DNA from: Salinactinospora qingdaonensis
GTDB lineage: Bacteria > Actinomycetota > Actinomycetes > Streptosporangiales > Streptosporangiaceae
Assembly: GCF_039539445.1 (NCBI RefSeq)
Contig: NZ_BAABDD010000001.1
Coordinates: 248,001 to 312,000, forward strand
Length of the DNA: 64,000 bases
Direction of reading: 5' to 3'
The notes beneath the pieces were generated by a model that saw only the letters and a program-made list of their open reading frames with translations, was not told the origin of the DNA and searched no databases. The position numbers and the translations under genes are program-made. Positions 8,986-17,799 of the stretch are shown here, in pieces (position 1 is the first letter of the stretch; the number at the start of each line of letters is the position of its first letter).

Positions 8986-9426
8986 TCACGGCAGCGCCTC
9001 TCTGGGATAGACGAGAGCGGTGGCCCCTTCAATCTCCATAACGTCGACCCGGGCCCCCGCCGGGATGACCTGGGTCTCGTCAAACGAGCGAGCCGACCAC
9101 TCCTCGCCGGACAGCTTGATGCGTCCGTGGTCGACGGTGACCTCCTCCATCACCACCGCCGACTGTCCGACGAGGGCATCGACACCAGAGCGCGTCGCAG
9201 GTGGCTGGTAGAGGTGCTTACGAGCGATGGGGCGCACGAAGGCCAGACCCGCGGCGGCTGTCACGGAGAACGCCAGGACCTGGAAGAGAGGTCCGAGCCC
9301 AATCGCCCCCAAGACACCAGCAACCAAAGCAGCGATGGCGAGGAGTCCCAGCGACAAGGTCAAGGTGAAGACCTCGGCGACTCCCAACGCCACGGCCGCT
9401 ACCAACCACAGAATCCATACCGGCAT
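8986..9426 (-). CDS. NfeD family membrane protein
   Basis: 146 residues: two or three N-terminal hydrophobic segments (WILWLVAAVALGVAEVFTL; LLAIAALVAGVLGAIGLGPL; VLAFSVTAAAGLAFV), then a C-terminal OB-fold with DALVGQSAVVMEEV and GEEWSARSFDETQVIPAGARVDVMEIEG. NfeD proteins pair with stomatin-like SPFH proteins in membrane quality control. It lies about 55 bp upstream of the SPFH gene on the same strand, the usual order nfeD-SPFH. Confidence 0.9.
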   Translation of the reverse strand: MPVWILWLVAAVALGVAEVFTLTLSLGLLAIAALVAGVLGAIGLGPLFQVLAFSVTAAAGLAFVRPIARKHLYQPPATRSGVDALVGQSAVVMEEVTVDHGRIKLSGEEWSARSFDETQVIPAGARVDVMEIEGATALVYPREALP

Positions 9427-9624
9427 TGCGTTCGGCCTCCCGTCCAGTGGTGGCGGGTACCCATAAACCTACCCAAGGCATATGGCAAAGCACACACCAC
9501 CCGATGGAGCTGTTGATAACGATCCCGGCCGTTCGCGAGGAACCACACGGCGTCACCGCCATGTGCCGGCGGGACCGGTGGTGCTCGGCTGCGGTTTCCA
9601 ACGGCGGCACAACGGCGACGACGG

Positions 9625-9656
9625 TTGCATCCCGTACCTGGGTACAGCCCTAACTT
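9625..9656 (+). promoter_or_regulatory. MerR-type promoter with over-long spacer and central dyad
   Basis: TTGCAT (9625-9630) and TAACTT (9651-9656) are separated by 20 bp (19 if CTAACT is taken), and GTACCTGGGTAC (9634-9645; arms GTACC/GGTAC) sits centred in the spacer. A too-long spacer bearing a dyad is the hallmark of MerR-family activated promoters. The gene at 9713 starts about 50 nt downstream of the predicted start site. The regulator is not in the window. Confidence 0.55.
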
Positions 9657-9712
9657 GAGTGTCACGTCGCCCCACAGCAGCCGTAACGGCGCGAACAGCC
9701 AAGGAGACGATC

Positions 9713-10081
9713 ATGGCAACCGAACCCCTCGCCTGCACCATCGATCCCTCGCTGGTCCCCGCCCAGCAGGAGGGTTTCCGCGCCCTCCTAGCGGCGGCCC
9801 GCACCACCGAACGGGTGAGCCCACAGCACTTGCGCCTGATGCTGGCCACCGACAACGGTTTGGACATCAGCCCACTGGTCCAAGAGAAACAGTGCTGCCG
9901 ATTCTTCGACTTCACCCTCACGCCGACCGTCGAAGGCACGGTGATGCTCGACATCCGGGTTCCTGCCAGTGCCGGGCCGGTGAACGGGCCGGCACTGCGG
10001 GGGCACGAGGTGGGCACCCCCGAGGAGATCCTGGACTGGTTCGCGGCCACCGCCGTAGAGCCGTCGCGCGCAAACGGATGA
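9713..10081 (+). CDS. Hypothetical CC-motif protein, possibly metal-stress related
   Basis: 122 residues, ATG 9713 with AAGGAGA upstream. No named domain recognised. The core is SPLVQEKQCCRFFDFTLT, with a vicinal Cys pair followed by two Phe; short proteins with a comparable CC-x-FF/FL core are known to me from genes near metal regulators (from memory). It has no membrane segment. The MerR-type promoter just upstream agrees with metal or thiol stress induction, but no MerR, ArsR or transporter gene is adjacent, so function is unproved. Confidence 0.75.
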   Translation: MATEPLACTIDPSLVPAQQEGFRALLAAARTTERVSPQHLRLMLATDNGLDISPLVQEKQCCRFFDFTLTPTVEGTVMLDIRVPASAGPVNGPALRGHEVGTPEEILDWFAATAVEPSRANG

Positions 10082-10357
10082 GTCCCGGCCGATAAGGGAG
10101 GTCGCAGCGGCGCACTGGCCTGAGCGGCGGGGGATGCAGGCCCTGCGGTACTCCACCGCCGCAGTCTCCTGACCGAATCCGCGCGCCGTCCCGGAGCCAT
10201 CGCCGCTGTCGCGCAGGCGCCATCCCCTGCGCACGGTCTGCACGGAACGGGCCGGCGCGGTCGAGGGAGCCGAGCAGAGCCGAGGTCGGTGACTGCCGCG
10301 GCTCGCAGCCCCCAACCATTGGCTGGCCTCGTCTGAGCCCCGAGCGTCGCGTTCTCC
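10082..10357. other. Intergenic stretch without recognisable gene
   Basis: Between the CC-motif gene and the cobN terminator. The overlapping minus-strand frames are shadows with no family resemblance, and I see no promoter or repeat. Confidence 0.5.
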
Positions 10358-10397
10358 CCTGGCGGGGCGCGGCAGCTAGCTGCCGCGCCCCGCCAGG
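10358..10397 (-). terminator. 40-bp perfect palindrome directly after cobN
   Basis: CCTGGCGGGGCGCGGCAGCT and its exact complement, with no mismatch and no loop. The palindrome begins on the base next to the cobN stop codon (10398-10400). There is no T-tract; it should form a 15-18 bp RNA stem. Confidence 0.85.
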
Positions 10398-13300
10398 TCA
10401 CTCCTCGCCGCCTTCCAATTCACCTTCGAGCTGGAGGTAGGTCTCGCGCAGCCGTTCGAGCACCTGCGGATCGGGCTCGCTCCACAGTTCGCGGTCGGCA
10501 GCCTCCAGTAGACGTTCGGTCATGCCGCGCAACGCCCATGGGTTGGAGTTCTGTAGGAACTCGCGATTCTCGCTGTCGAAGACGTAGGACTCGGCAAGTT
10601 TGGTGTACATCCAGTCGTCGACCACACCGGCCGTGGCGTCGTAGCCGAACAGGTAATCCACGGTCGCGGCCATCTCGAAAGCGCCCTTGTAGCCATGGCG
10701 GCGCATCGCCGCCATCCACCGGGGGTTGACCACACGGGCCCGGAAGACGCGGCGGGTTTCCTCGGTCAGGGTGCGGGTGCGCACCTGGTCGGGAGTGGCG
10801 GAGTCGCCCACATAGGCGGCGGGGTTGCTGCCGGTGAGTTTGCGCACCATGGCCACCATGCCGCCGTGGTACTGGAAGTAGTCGTCGGAGTCGACGATGT
10901 CGTGTTCGCGGGTGTCTTGATTCTTGGCCGCCACGGATATACGGCGAAACGCCGACTCCATGTCGGCGCGCGCCTCGTGGCCGTCGAGCCCGCGCCCGTA
11001 GGCGTAGCCGCCCCACACCGCGTACACCTCGGCGAGGTCGGTGTCGTCCTGCCAGTTACGGGCGTCGATGAGCGGCAGCAAACCCGCCCCGTAGGCCCCT
11101 GGCTTGGAGCCGAAGATGCGGGTGGTGGCACGGCGCCAGTCGTCGTGCTCGCCGTGGTCGGCCAGCGCGTGGGCCCGCGGATAGTTGCTCTCCAAGGGCT
11201 CGTCAAGCTCGGCGACCGCCGTGATGGCGTCGTCGACCAACTGGATGACGTGTGGGAAGGCGTCGCGGAAGAAACCGGAGACGCGCAGGGTGACGTCGAT
11301 ACGGGGCCGCCCCAACTCCGCCAGGTCCACGATCTCGAAGCCGGTGACCCGCCGCGAAGCGTCGTCCCACGTGGGACGCACGCCCAGCAGCGCGAACACC
11401 TCGGCGATGTCGTCGCCTTGGGTGCGCATGGCGGCGGTACCCCACACGGTCAACCCCACCGAGCGCGGGTAGTCGCCGGTGTCGTCGAGGTGGCGCCGGA
11501 TCAGCGAGTCGGCGAGGGCCTGGCCCACCTCGAAGGAATTGCGCCCCGGGATGGCCTTGGGGTCGACCGAATAGAAGTTGCGGCCCGTGGGCAACACGTT
11601 GACCAGGCCACGGGTGGGCGAGCCCGACGGGCCGGCCGGTACGTGACCGCCATCGAGGGCGTGCAACACGGCGTCGATCTCGCCGCCGGTAGCCGCCAGA
11701 CGCGGCACCACCTCCTCGGCGGCGAACTCCAGGACGCGCACGGCGTCACCGAGGCCGCTGCTCTCGCCCAACACCTCGGTGACCACAGTGCCAGCCTTGT
11801 CGGTGACCCAGCCGGTCTCCTCCATACCCTCGACGAGTCGGCGGGCGAGCGTGTCGATGAGATCGACGGCGTCGGAGGCGGTGCGCGCCGGCCCCTCGGC
11901 GAGCGCGGTGAGCCCCTTGGCAACATCGACGCGAGCGCCGGGATCGGCCAGCAGAGCCTGTTCATCCAGCGAGAAGTGCCCGGCCAGTACGGCGCGCAGG
12001 CCGGGCAGAGCACCGGTGCGGTTGCCCCAGACCTGCGAGGCGCGCAGCACCGCCATAACCAGGTTGACGCGCGCCTCCCCCACCGGCGCGGCCCCCAGCA
12101 CGTGCAGGCCGTCGCGGATCTGCACGTCCTTGATCTCACACAGGTAGCCGTCGACGTGCATGACGAAGTCGTCGAACTCGTCCTCGCCCGGCATCTCGTC
12201 GGTGTGCAGGTCGTGGTGGAGTTCGGCCGCCTTGATCAGGGTCCAGATCTGGGCGCGCAGCGTGGGCGCTTTGTCGGGGTCGAGGTCGTTGACCAGCGCG
12301 TACTCGTCGAGTAGCTGTTCGAGCTTGGCGATGTCGCCGTAGGTGTCGGCCCGTGCCATGGGGGGGACGAGGTGGTCGACGACGGTGGCGTGGGCGCGAC
12401 GCTTGGCCTGGGTGCCCTCACCGGGATCGTTGACGATGAACGGGTAGATCATGGGCAGCCCGCCGAGTACGGCGTCGGGAGCGTCCTCGGCCGCCAATCC
12501 CAGTCCCTTGCCGGGCAACCATTCCAAGGTGCCGTGTTTGCCGAGGTGGACGACCGCGTGCGCGCCGAACCCACCCTGCTCGGGTGGGGTCTCCAGCCAG
12601 CGGTAGGCGGCGAGGTAGTGGTGGGAGGGCGGCAGGTCGGGGTCGTGGTAGATGGCGATGGGGTTTTCGCCGAAACCCCGCGGGGGTTGGATCAACAGCA
12701 CGATATTGCCGAAGCGCAGGGTGGCGATCACGATCTCGGGTTCGCCGGAGCTGTCGTCGACGTAGAGCTCCCCCGGCGGCTCGCCCCAGTGGCCGCGGAC
12801 GGACTCGCGCAGCTCGGCCGGCAGCGCGTCGAACCAGCGCTGATAGTCGGCTAGGGGCACGCGGCAGGTGGCGGCGGCGAGCTGCTCCTCGGTGAGCCAC
12901 TCCACGTCGTGACCACCGGCGTTGATGAGCGCGTGGATGAGGGGGTCGCCATCGTCGTCACGACGGTCCTCATCTGGGGCGGGACGACGCCAGAGAGTGT
13001 CGTCGTCGCCCAGGTCATAACCGCGGGCGGTGAGTTCGCGCAGCATCCGCACGGCGGAGGCGGGGGTGTCGAGGCCCACGGCGTTGCCCACGCGAGCGTG
13101 CTTGGTGGGGTAGGAGGAGAGGACGAGTCCGAGACGGCGCTGCGCCGGAGGCACCCAGCGCAGCCGCGCGTGGGATACGGCGATGGCGGCGACGCGCGCA
13201 GCGCGCTCCTCGTCGGGGGCGTAGGTGGCGATCCCGCTGTGGGGGTCGGTCTCTTTGAACGAGAACGGCACGGTGATCAGCCGGCCGTCGAACTCGGGGA

Positions 13301-14138
13301 TGGCGACCTGCATGCCGGCGTCCATCGGGGTGAGCGCCGCGTCGGAGGCCTGCCACGCTTCACGTGTGGAGGTAAGCACCATCCCTTGCAGGATGGGGCG
13401 GTCGAGCTCGGCGAGCGCGCCGGCGTCCCAAGCGTCCTCATCGCCGCCGGCCGAGGCGTCGGCAGCCACGGAGCCCCCCGCCGCGAGGACGGTGGTGACG
13501 ATCGCGTCGGCTTGGCCCAGCAGCTCGAACAGGCCTGGGTGGCTCTGGCGGGTCAGGCCCCGGAGCGAGCCGGAGAACACCGCAAGCGCGTTGGCGCCAG
13601 CGGCTTCGATGCGGTCGCACAGGGTGTCGACGAAGGCGGTGTTGCCGGAGAGTTCGTGGGCGCGGTAGAAGATGACGGCCACCGTGGGGCGGTCATCGGC
13701 GCGGGCGCGCTCACCGTGGACACCGTACTCGGGCATGTGCTCGGGCGGCTCGAAGCCCTCGCCGGTGAGCAGCACCGTGTCGGAGAGGAACCGGGCCAGC
13801 TCGCGCAGATTGCCCACACCGCCCTCACGCAGGTAGGCATGGGCGTCGGTGGCGGTGCCGGCGGGCACCGTCGACATCGCGATCATCTCCGGATCGGGAG
13901 CGGACTCGCCCCCCAGGGCCACGAGCGGGACGCCGGAGCTCCGCAGCCGCGCCAGGCCCTCCGGCCACGCCTCGCGCCCGCCCAGCAGCCGCACCACGGC
14001 GATATCGGCTCCCGAGAGCAGTTCGGTCAGCGCGTCGGGGTCGGTGCGGGCGGGGTTGGCGGTTCGATAGCCGGCATCGGCGGCCCGGGCGGCGAGCAGT
14101 TCGGTGTCGGCAGTGGACAACAGCAGGATCGTAGCCAC
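10398..14138 (-). CDS. cobN: Aerobic cobaltochelatase subunit CobN
   Basis: 1246 residues, typical for CobN. Recognised stretches include HLGKHGTLEWLPGKGLGL, GRNFYSVDPKAIPGRNSFEVG and FEMAATVDYLFGYDATAGVV, all hallmarks of the CobN/BchH family. It inserts cobalt into hydrogenobyrinate a,c-diamide, driven by AAA+/VWA partner subunits; the fused I/D protein at 1326-3428 is the likely partner. GTG 14138 follows AAGGA at good spacing. A cobalamin riboswitch lies about 60 bp upstream and a palindromic terminator abuts the stop, so it is a single-gene B12-repressed unit. Confidence 0.96.
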   Translation of the reverse strand: MATILLLSTADTELLAARAADAGYRTANPARTDPDALTELLSGADIAVVRLLGGREAWPEGLARLRSSGVPLVALGGESAPDPEMIAMSTVPAGTATDAHAYLREGGVGNLRELARFLSDTVLLTGEGFEPPEHMPEYGVHGERARADDRPTVAVIFYRAHELSGNTAFVDTLCDRIEAAGANALAVFSGSLRGLTRQSHPGLFELLGQADAIVTTVLAAGGSVAADASAGGDEDAWDAGALAELDRPILQGMVLTSTREAWQASDAALTPMDAGMQVAIPEFDGRLITVPFSFKETDPHSGIATYAPDEERAARVAAIAVSHARLRWVPPAQRRLGLVLSSYPTKHARVGNAVGLDTPASAVRMLRELTARGYDLGDDDTLWRRPAPDEDRRDDDGDPLIHALINAGGHDVEWLTEEQLAAATCRVPLADYQRWFDALPAELRESVRGHWGEPPGELYVDDSSGEPEIVIATLRFGNIVLLIQPPRGFGENPIAIYHDPDLPPSHHYLAAYRWLETPPEQGGFGAHAVVHLGKHGTLEWLPGKGLGLAAEDAPDAVLGGLPMIYPFIVNDPGEGTQAKRRAHATVVDHLVPPMARADTYGDIAKLEQLLDEYALVNDLDPDKAPTLRAQIWTLIKAAELHHDLHTDEMPGEDEFDDFVMHVDGYLCEIKDVQIRDGLHVLGAAPVGEARVNLVMAVLRASQVWGNRTGALPGLRAVLAGHFSLDEQALLADPGARVDVAKGLTALAEGPARTASDAVDLIDTLARRLVEGMEETGWVTDKAGTVVTEVLGESSGLGDAVRVLEFAAEEVVPRLAATGGEIDAVLHALDGGHVPAGPSGSPTRGLVNVLPTGRNFYSVDPKAIPGRNSFEVGQALADSLIRRHLDDTGDYPRSVGLTVWGTAAMRTQGDDIAEVFALLGVRPTWDDASRRVTGFEIVDLAELGRPRIDVTLRVSGFFRDAFPHVIQLVDDAITAVAELDEPLESNYPRAHALADHGEHDDWRRATTRIFGSKPGAYGAGLLPLIDARNWQDDTDLAEVYAVWGGYAYGRGLDGHEARADMESAFRRISVAAKNQDTREHDIVDSDDYFQYHGGMVAMVRKLTGSNPAAYVGDSATPDQVRTRTLTEETRRVFRARVVNPRWMAAMRRHGYKGAFEMAATVDYLFGYDATAGVVDDWMYTKLAESYVFDSENREFLQNSNPWALRGMTERLLEAADRELWSEPDPQVLERLRETYLQLEGELEGGEE

Positions 14139-14199
14139 ACGTGGTCCTTAAACTCCCGTGTCGGGGTCCGCGCCCCGTGACTTCGGAAAACTCGTACGC

Positions 14200-14365
14200 G
14201 ACGCCGCGAAGTCTCCTGGCTCGGGATCGCCGTCCGCCCCCGCCTTCCCCCCGGGGACAGGCCCGGGCGTGGCCCTATGTGGAACGGACTCCCCCATGAC
14301 AGTTGCGGGACAGCCACGGATTCACACCGTGTTCCTTCGCGTCGTCGCCTCCTATCTTCGCAGAG
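14200..14365 (-). promoter_or_regulatory. Cobalamin riboswitch (second copy)
   Basis: The minus strand reads GGAACACGGTGTGAATCC, then GGCTGTCCCGCAACTGTCAT (core, forward 14296-14315 region), then GAGCCAGGAGACTTCGCGG (B12 box, forward 14205-14223). This is a near-textbook AdoCbl riboswitch in front of cobN. Outer limits are approximate. Confidence 0.93.
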
Positions 14366-14620
14366 GCCGCTGTGGGGCAGAACAGCCGTGTTAACTTCGG
14401 CCACATCCACACCGAGCGGGCCCCTCGTACCACAGCGCTCCGACACCGGGGCTACCGAGGTGGGCAGCGCCGTGGTCCCCTCAGGAGGATTTGATGGAAT
14501 GCCCCTCGCCGGATCGGTCTTGCCGGCACGGACGGTCCGAGCGTGGCCGGTACCGGCCCGGTGGCGCCGCGGCGGTGTCAATCTCCGTCAACGTTCGGGG
14601 GGATGGGGGAGAATCGAATT

Positions 14621-15166
14621 ATGACGCACTACCCCCAACCCTCCGAGCCAGAGCCTGAGTATCCGCAGCAGCCCCCCACCCCTGACCCGTTCTCCCATCC
14701 GGGCTACCCCTCAGGCGGGCATCCGGCTGGGGGGATGGTGCCATACAACCCCACGGCTCAAACCGGTGGCTGGCAGGCGCCGCCCGGGTATCAGACCCCG
14801 CCGCCCAGCGGAGGTCAGACGCTGGCCGTGCTCGGCGACATCACCGTGACCGAGCACGAGATCAACACCCCTTCGGGGAGGTTCCCGCTGCGGGGCAGCG
14901 TGTGGAGTATCAACGACATGAGTTATATCGAGCAGCGGATGGCCACGTGGGGCCTGGTGCTGGGCCTGATCCTCATGCCTATGACCTGTGCGCTGAGCCT
15001 GCTATTCCTGCTGGCCAAGGAGACGACCGTCAGTGGAAGCATCCAGGTCTCGGTGCGCAGCGGTGAACGTTTTCACACCACCCATATCCCGGTTCGCAGT
15101 CAAGGGACGATCCACCAAGTCCACCAACAGTTCAACCACGTGCGCTCGCTGGCGAGCATGGCGTGA
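14621..15166 (+). CDS. Proline-rich membrane protein of unknown function
   Basis: 181 residues. The first ~70 are Pro/Gly/Gln-rich and disordered (PEPEYPQQPPTPDPFSHPGY). A middle domain (LAVLGDITVTEHEINTPSGRFPLRGSVWSINDMS) precedes one or two membrane segments (MATWGLVLGLILMPMTCALSLLFLLA), and a C-terminal segment returns to a soluble domain. ATG 14621 is preferred over the longer open frame because composition and the Pro-rich start fit. Actinobacteria carry many such proteins; no function can be assigned. Single gene. Confidence 0.75.
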   Translation: MTHYPQPSEPEPEYPQQPPTPDPFSHPGYPSGGHPAGGMVPYNPTAQTGGWQAPPGYQTPPPSGGQTLAVLGDITVTEHEINTPSGRFPLRGSVWSINDMSYIEQRMATWGLVLGLILMPMTCALSLLFLLAKETTVSGSIQVSVRSGERFHTTHIPVRSQGTIHQVHQQFNHVRSLASMA

Positions 15167-15287
15167 GAGGAAGCCCCGGTCAGCGCGGCGGGACAACCAA
15201 TCCAGCAGGTTGGGTCCGCGCTGACCGCAAACGGTGAGAATCGGCTCACCACAGCGTGCCCACCGCGCTGACCGAGGGCGGTGGCTC

Positions 15288-15788
15288 TTAGTCGGTATGC
15301 GATACAGCGGATCGGGTCACCCTGGGGGTGGGTGTGCTCGTGAGGTCCTCACCGCTGGCCGCGCCGGCACCGTCGGCAGCGTGAGCGTCCAGATAGCTCC
15401 TGAGCACTTCGTGGGCGTACGGCGCCACTGGCCGCTCCCCCGCCAAAGTGGACAGGGCGGCGAACTCCGCGGCGTCGAACACAAGGGTGACCGAGCGCTT
15501 CCCATCGGCGGGTCGACGCGGCATCCCCAACGCCTTGCGGTAGATGCCCTCCAGCGCCTCAGCGGGCAACCGACCGTAGGTGGCCTCCAGTTCGGCCAGC
15601 CAGGTGCGGGTGTCGCTCCACCGGCTGTGCCGTAGGAGCAACATACGCAGATAGGCCTCGATCCCCTGCGCGCCGGCCGCCTGCCGCAGATCGGCGTGGA
15701 TGGCGGGATCGAGAGCCAGGGTGATGTGGTGTTGTGGGTCGGTTTCGTTGGCAGCGGAATCGGTGCTGTGTACGGTGACGGCGTCCAT
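15288..15788 (-). CDS. Hypothetical protein with two ribbon-helix-helix-like halves
   Basis: 166 residues; ATG 15788 with GGGAAGAG upstream. Two segments resemble each other and the RHH pattern of a beta strand with alternating hydrophobics followed by two helices: HHITLALDPAIHADLRQAAG...YLRMLLLRHS and RSVTLVFDAAEFAALSTLAG...AHEVLRSYLDAH. The linker is WLAELEATYGRLPAEALEGIY. A tandem RHH arrangement would make a self-paired DNA-binding unit or an antitoxin-like protein, but no toxin gene is adjacent. The fold is inferred from pattern only. Confidence 0.65.
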   Translation of the reverse strand: MDAVTVHSTDSAANETDPQHHITLALDPAIHADLRQAAGAQGIEAYLRMLLLRHSRWSDTRTWLAELEATYGRLPAEALEGIYRKALGMPRRPADGKRSVTLVFDAAEFAALSTLAGERPVAPYAHEVLRSYLDAHAADGAGAASGEDLTSTPTPRVTRSAVSHTD

Positions 15789-16100
15789 CGGATCTCTTCC
15801 CTCTCGGAAGGTGGCAAAGCAGGGCACGCCCCGCCCGCCGGCAGCCTGGCGGGCTGAGGCAACGCACGCGGCGCCGTCATTGCGTGGGAACTTCCATCGA
15901 CAACACTCCACCCGCACCGCTCACGCTGCACCGGTGCGGCCCCACGTGATTCTCACCGTGACCGCGATTGCTCCCTCCACGTTAGGTACCGCTTTCGGTG
16001 GCGAGGAGAGCGCTGCGCGAACCTGTGGAAAAGTTCTCCGTCGGGGCGCTGCGGTCGCCAGATGAGGGCGCCGGGCGGGGGCCGGTTTCGTGTGCCGCCG
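15789..16100. other. Intergenic stretch, nothing clear
   Basis: Holds the upstream region of the RHH-like gene and the end region of cobQ. I see no convincing gene, repeat or terminator. Confidence 0.5.
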
Positions 16101-17639
16101 TCAGGGGCTCGGGACCCCGGCAGGGGGAACCACTGGAAGCCCGGAAGTGGCGCCGTGCTCGATGAGTCGCCACAGGGCGTCGGTGTCCATGTAGGTTTCG
16201 ACGAGGTCGCCCAGCGCATCCAACCGGGCCATGCGTTCGGCGGCGAAGTCGGTGTCAGGCGCGGGCACGAAGCGTCGTCCGGCCCAGTGGGCGATGTCGG
16301 CCAGGAAAGCGCGCCGGAACTGGTTGTTCTCCAGCACCCCGTGCCAGGTGGTGCCCCAGACCGCCTCTCGACGGCACCCGTCGAGGAACGGCTCGGGGGC
16401 CGCGGCGTCCTCCCAGTCGATCTCCACGCGGCCGTGGTGGATCTCGTAGGCGTCGACCGGGTGGCCGTAGCCGCTACCGGTGGGGCGTCCCAAAGTCTTG
16501 TCTGGCATGAACGCCACGCGGGTGGGGAGCAGCCCGAGGCCGTCCACGTCACCTGCGGCGGACTCCACGTCGTCGCTGATCGTGTGGGCCAGCATCTGAT
16601 AACCGCCGCAGATGCCCAGCACGGGCCGCCCCACGGCCGCCCTGCGGGCAAGGACGCCGTCCAGGCCGCGCTCGCGCAGCCAGCCGAGGTCGGCGACGGT
16701 GGCACGGCTGCCCGGCACGACGACGAGATCGGCGTCGTCGAGTTCGTGGGGCGTGGTGGCAAAGCGCACGTCCACGCCGGGTTCGACGGTGAGCGCATCG
16801 ATGTCGGTGAAGTTGCTGATGCGAGGCAGGCGCACGACCGCCACCCGCAGGGTCTCCTCCCCCAGCGGCTCCCGCGTCGGGCCGCGGTCGACGCTCAACC
16901 CCAGCGAGTCCTCCACGTCCAACCAGAGCCCATCCAGCCAAGGAAGGACACCGTGGACTGCCCGGCCGGTGAGCCGACGCAGCATGTCCAGCCCCGGCTG
17001 TAGCAACTCGGGCGCGCCGCGGAACTTGTTGATGACGAAACCGGCGATGAGGGCCTGGTCGGCGGGCTCAAGCAGCGCCAGGGTGCCGTGCATGGCCGCG
17101 AACACCCCGCCCCGGTCGATATCGCCCACGAGCAGGACCGGCAGATGGGCCGCCCGCGCGAGCCCCATGTTGGCGATATCGCCGGCGCGCAGGTTGATCT
17201 CCGCGGGGCTGCCGGCCCCCTCACAGATGACCACGTCGTAGCTGGCGCGTAGCTCGGCGAGCGCGTCGACGGCGATCTGGCGCAGGCGGTCACGGTAGCC
17301 GTGGTAGCTGAGGGCGTCGGCCTCGCCGATGGGTTGGCCCATGGCGATCACCTGGCTGGTGCGGTCACCACCGGGCTTGAGCAGGACCGGGTTCATGGCG
17401 GGGGTGGGGTCGATCTCACAGGCGGCGGCCTGCATGGCCTGCGCCCGCCCGATCTCGGCACCCCCCGGAGTGACGACAGAGTTGAGCGACATGTTCTGCG
17501 CTTTGAACGGTGCGACGCGCACTCCCTTGCGTGCCAGCCAGCGGCACAGCCCGGCCGCGACGACGCTCTTGCCGGCGTCGGATGTGGTTCCGGCGACGAG
17601 CAGTGCGCCCGCTGTCCCGGCGACGTCGGCCGCCCCCAT
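16101..17639 (-). CDS. cobQ: Cobyric acid synthase (glutamine-hydrolysing)
   Basis: 512 residues. The N-terminal BioD-like ATPase domain shows LLVAGTTSDAGKSVVAAGLC, KAQNMSLNSVVTPGGAEIGR and DIDRGGVFA. The C-terminal class-I glutaminase-like domain has VGRPVLGICGGYQMLAH with the nucleophile Cys and a later GTTWHGVLENNQFRR containing the catalytic His. It amidates side chains b, d, e and g of adenosylcobyrinate diamide. ATG 17639 follows GGGAGGAGG. cobD lies 160 bp upstream on the same strand. Confidence 0.96.
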   Translation of the reverse strand: MGAADVAGTAGALLVAGTTSDAGKSVVAAGLCRWLARKGVRVAPFKAQNMSLNSVVTPGGAEIGRAQAMQAAACEIDPTPAMNPVLLKPGGDRTSQVIAMGQPIGEADALSYHGYRDRLRQIAVDALAELRASYDVVICEGAGSPAEINLRAGDIANMGLARAAHLPVLLVGDIDRGGVFAAMHGTLALLEPADQALIAGFVINKFRGAPELLQPGLDMLRRLTGRAVHGVLPWLDGLWLDVEDSLGLSVDRGPTREPLGEETLRVAVVRLPRISNFTDIDALTVEPGVDVRFATTPHELDDADLVVVPGSRATVADLGWLRERGLDGVLARRAAVGRPVLGICGGYQMLAHTISDDVESAAGDVDGLGLLPTRVAFMPDKTLGRPTGSGYGHPVDAYEIHHGRVEIDWEDAAAPEPFLDGCRREAVWGTTWHGVLENNQFRRAFLADIAHWAGRRFVPAPDTDFAAERMARLDALGDLVETYMDTDALWRLIEHGATSGLPVVPPAGVPSP

Positions 17640-17799
17640 GGTTGCCTCCTCCCGCGGCACGCCCCGTGGTCGGGGCGCGCACCGCACCGAGGTTACCGGG
17701 GGCGCGCACTACTGGGGTGCGCCCGGGGGCGTGCGGCACGGCCCCGCCGCTCCCGCACGGCCGTTGGCCGTGGGCCGTGGGCCGTGGGCCAGGACGGCC

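Noticed and set aside
10695..14180. 539- and 423-codon plus frames opposite cobN
   Set aside because: Antisense shadows of cobN caused by GC-rich codons.
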